A DNA stretch of 8,071 bases from an uncultured Burkholderiales bacterium (GTDB lineage: Bacteria; Pseudomonadota; Gammaproteobacteria; Burkholderiales; Burkholderiaceae_C), in assembly GCA_903925445.1 (NCBI GenBank), contig CAIYFE010000176.1, positions 1 through 8,071 on the forward strand, read 5' to 3'. Shown here piece by piece: positions 6,899 through 8,071 of this stretch. Numbering within the stretch: the stretch's first letter is position 1; each line of letters opens with the position of its first letter. The notes below the pieces were generated by a model. That model searched no databases. It saw only the letters and a list, made by a program, of their open reading frames with translations, and had not been told where the DNA came from. Position numbers and translations under genes: made by a program.

Positions 6899-7939
6899 AT
6901 GTTTTCAACTGCAATCGCAGGCAGCTTGCCCAAACCCGAATGGCTGGCCGAAACCAACAAACTCTGGCCCAAATGGCAAGCCGAAGGCGACGCTTTGTTG
7001 CGTGCCAAAGCCGACGCCACCTTGCTGTGGATCAAAGCCCAAGAAGATGCAGGCCTGGATGTGGTGGGCGACGGTGAGCAATCGCGCCAACACTTTGTGC
7101 ATGGTTTTTTGGAGCAAGTCGAAGGCATTGACTTTGAGAACAAAGTCACCATGGGCATTCGCAACAACCGCTACGACGCCCAAGTGCCGCAAGTCATTGC
7201 GCCGCTGCGTTTGAAAGGTCGCGTTCACGCCTTTGAGGCCCAGTTGGCACGCGCTCACACCAAGAAAAAACTCAAATTCACCTTGCCTGGTCCCATGACC
7301 ATTGTGGACACCGTGGCCGATCGTTTTTACGGCAAAGGCAAAGACCCTGTGCAAGGCCGCATCGACATGGCTTTTGCTTTCGCCGAATTGCTCAACCAAG
7401 AAGCCAAGGCTTTGCAAGCCGATGGCGTGGACATCATTCAGTTCGATGAACCAGCGTTCAATGTTTACTTAGACGAAGCCGCCGATTGGGGTGTCAAGGC
7501 TTTGGAGCGTGCTGCACAAGGCTTGAGCTGCACCACCGCCGTTCACATTTGTTATGGCTACGGCATCGAAGCCAACAACAACTGGAAAAAAACTTTGGGC
7601 GATGAATGGCGCCAGTACGAAAAGGTATTTCCTGCGTTGGCCCAAAGCAGCATCCAACAAGTCAGCTTGGAGTGCTACCACTCGCACGTGCCACCCGAAA
7701 TGATGGCCTTGCTCAAAGACAAAGACGTGATGGTCGGTGTGATCGATGTGGCCAGCGAAGAAATTGAAACGCCAGAGCAAATCGCCGACACCATCGGCAA
7801 AGCGCTGCAATACGTGCCCAAACATCGACTCATTGCTTGCACCAATTGCGGCTTGGCACCGATGCCGCGCGAAGTCGCCATGAAAAAGCTGCAAGCCTTG
7901 GGTTTAGGCGCTGCCTTGGCGCGTCAGCGTTACGCTTAA
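6899..7939 (+). CDS. Core MetE-like, cobalamin-independent methionine synthase family protein (MesD-like)
   Basis: Single-domain protein of 346 aa corresponding to the C-terminal catalytic half of MetE (about 750 aa), with no N-terminal folate-binding half. The zinc site is complete: H216 and C218 (VHICYG), E258 (SLECYH) and C317 (TNCGLAP); the substrate motif QFDEPAF (181-187) supplies D183. These match MetE zinc ligands H641, C643, E665 and C726 and the conserved D605 of E. coli. It should therefore transfer a methyl group to homocysteine or a related thiol. From memory, AGSLPKP near the start, HICYGYGI and SLECYHSHVP resemble the MesD family of folate-independent methionine synthases, reported to need MesX (DUF1852) and oxygen; no MesX is adjacent. 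Alternatives are a methylthiol transferase like B. subtilis YxjG/YxjH. It is the last gene of the probable operon. No terminator follows: its stop overlaps that of a converging gene by four bases. Confidence 0.85.
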   Translation: MFSTAIAGSLPKPEWLAETNKLWPKWQAEGDALLRAKADATLLWIKAQEDAGLDVVGDGEQSRQHFVHGFLEQVEGIDFENKVTMGIRNNRYDAQVPQVIAPLRLKGRVHAFEAQLARAHTKKKLKFTLPGPMTIVDTVADRFYGKGKDPVQGRIDMAFAFAELLNQEAKALQADGVDIIQFDEPAFNVYLDEAADWGVKALERAAQGLSCTTAVHICYGYGIEANNNWKKTLGDEWRQYEKVFPALAQSSIQQVSLECYHSHVPPEMMALLKDKDVMVGVIDVASEEIETPEQIADTIGKALQYVPKHRLIACTNCGLAPMPREVAMKKLQALGLGAALARQRYA

Positions 7940-8071
7940 GAGCAGCTGTCGCCGCCACAGCCGTGAATCTCGCCCGAGGGCAAGGCGTCTGGGCGAGTGA
8001 CTTGGCCGGTCGTGGCGTCGTAACCCACGCCGCGCAAATGCAGTGCCAAAGCGGCATCCATGGTTTGGGCG
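7936..8071 (-). CDS. C-terminal fragment of an unrecognised converging gene
   Basis: On the minus strand, 45 codons run without a stop from the right window edge to a TAA at plus-strand 7938-7936. The end of the protein reads LRGVGYDATTGQ, then a short Pro/Ser-rich stretch and a C-terminal GCGGDSCS. Amino-acid makeup and codon choice (GCC, TTG, GGC) resemble the neighbouring genes, which supports a real gene whose start lies beyond the window. The two cysteines four apart at the extreme C-terminus could bind a metal or form a disulfide, but I do not recognise the family and name no function. The end overlaps the MetE-like gene by four bases. Confidence 0.6.
   Translation of the reverse strand, partial: AQTMDAALALHLRGVGYDATTGQVTRPDALPSGEIHGCGGDSCS

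Overview
The window looks like chromosomal core-type DNA from a betaproteobacterium, probably order Burkholderiales and perhaps Comamonadaceae. The basis is strong similarity, judged from memory, of RhlE and EttA to proteobacterial homologues, a moderately GC-rich coding sequence with heavy TTG use for leucine, and dense gene packing. The genus cannot be fixed without a search. No rRNA, tRNA, CRISPR array, insertion sequence or phage gene was seen.

Layout. (1) 1-1295, minus strand: the DEAD-box RNA helicase gene rhlE, cut by the left window edge so that its C-terminal tail is missing. (2) 1296-1551: the spacer between divergent genes, holding a plausible extended -10 promoter for ettA. (3) 1552-3213, plus: ettA, a complete ABC-F translation factor, closed by a strong intrinsic terminator at 3236-3262. 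(4) 3263-3448: a very AT-rich leader (about 81% A+T over 3301-3420) with an extended -10 promoter and an AT-only inverted repeat. (5) 3449-4081, plus: an orphan regulator with an N-terminal excisionase/MerR-type helix-turn-helix and a C-terminal receiver domain, followed by a second strong terminator at 4098-4136. (6) 4187-7939, plus: a three-gene probable operon made of an acyl-CoA synthetase, a luciferase-like flavin monooxygenase of the YhbW type (1-base overlap) and a single-domain MetE-like methionine synthase (19-base gap). A perfect 14-bp palindrome lies just before the first of these starts. (7) 7936-8071, minus: the C-terminal 45 codons of an unrecognised gene converging on the methionine synthase gene, with a 4-base overlap and a cysteine-containing tail.

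How the genes relate. rhlE and ettA are both RNA/translation housekeeping genes, but they are divergent and need not be co-regulated. The HTH-receiver gene is a self-contained unit between two terminators, with no histidine kinase beside it. In the last operon, co-transcription of a flavin monooxygenase with a core MetE is suggestive, because one known core-MetE family (MesD) is reported to need oxygen and the partner MesX (DUF1852). No recognisable MesX is adjacent here. This is a testable lead and not a demonstrated system. The most unusual items are the reversed DNA-binding/receiver architecture, the palindrome at 4165-4178 and the core-MetE context.
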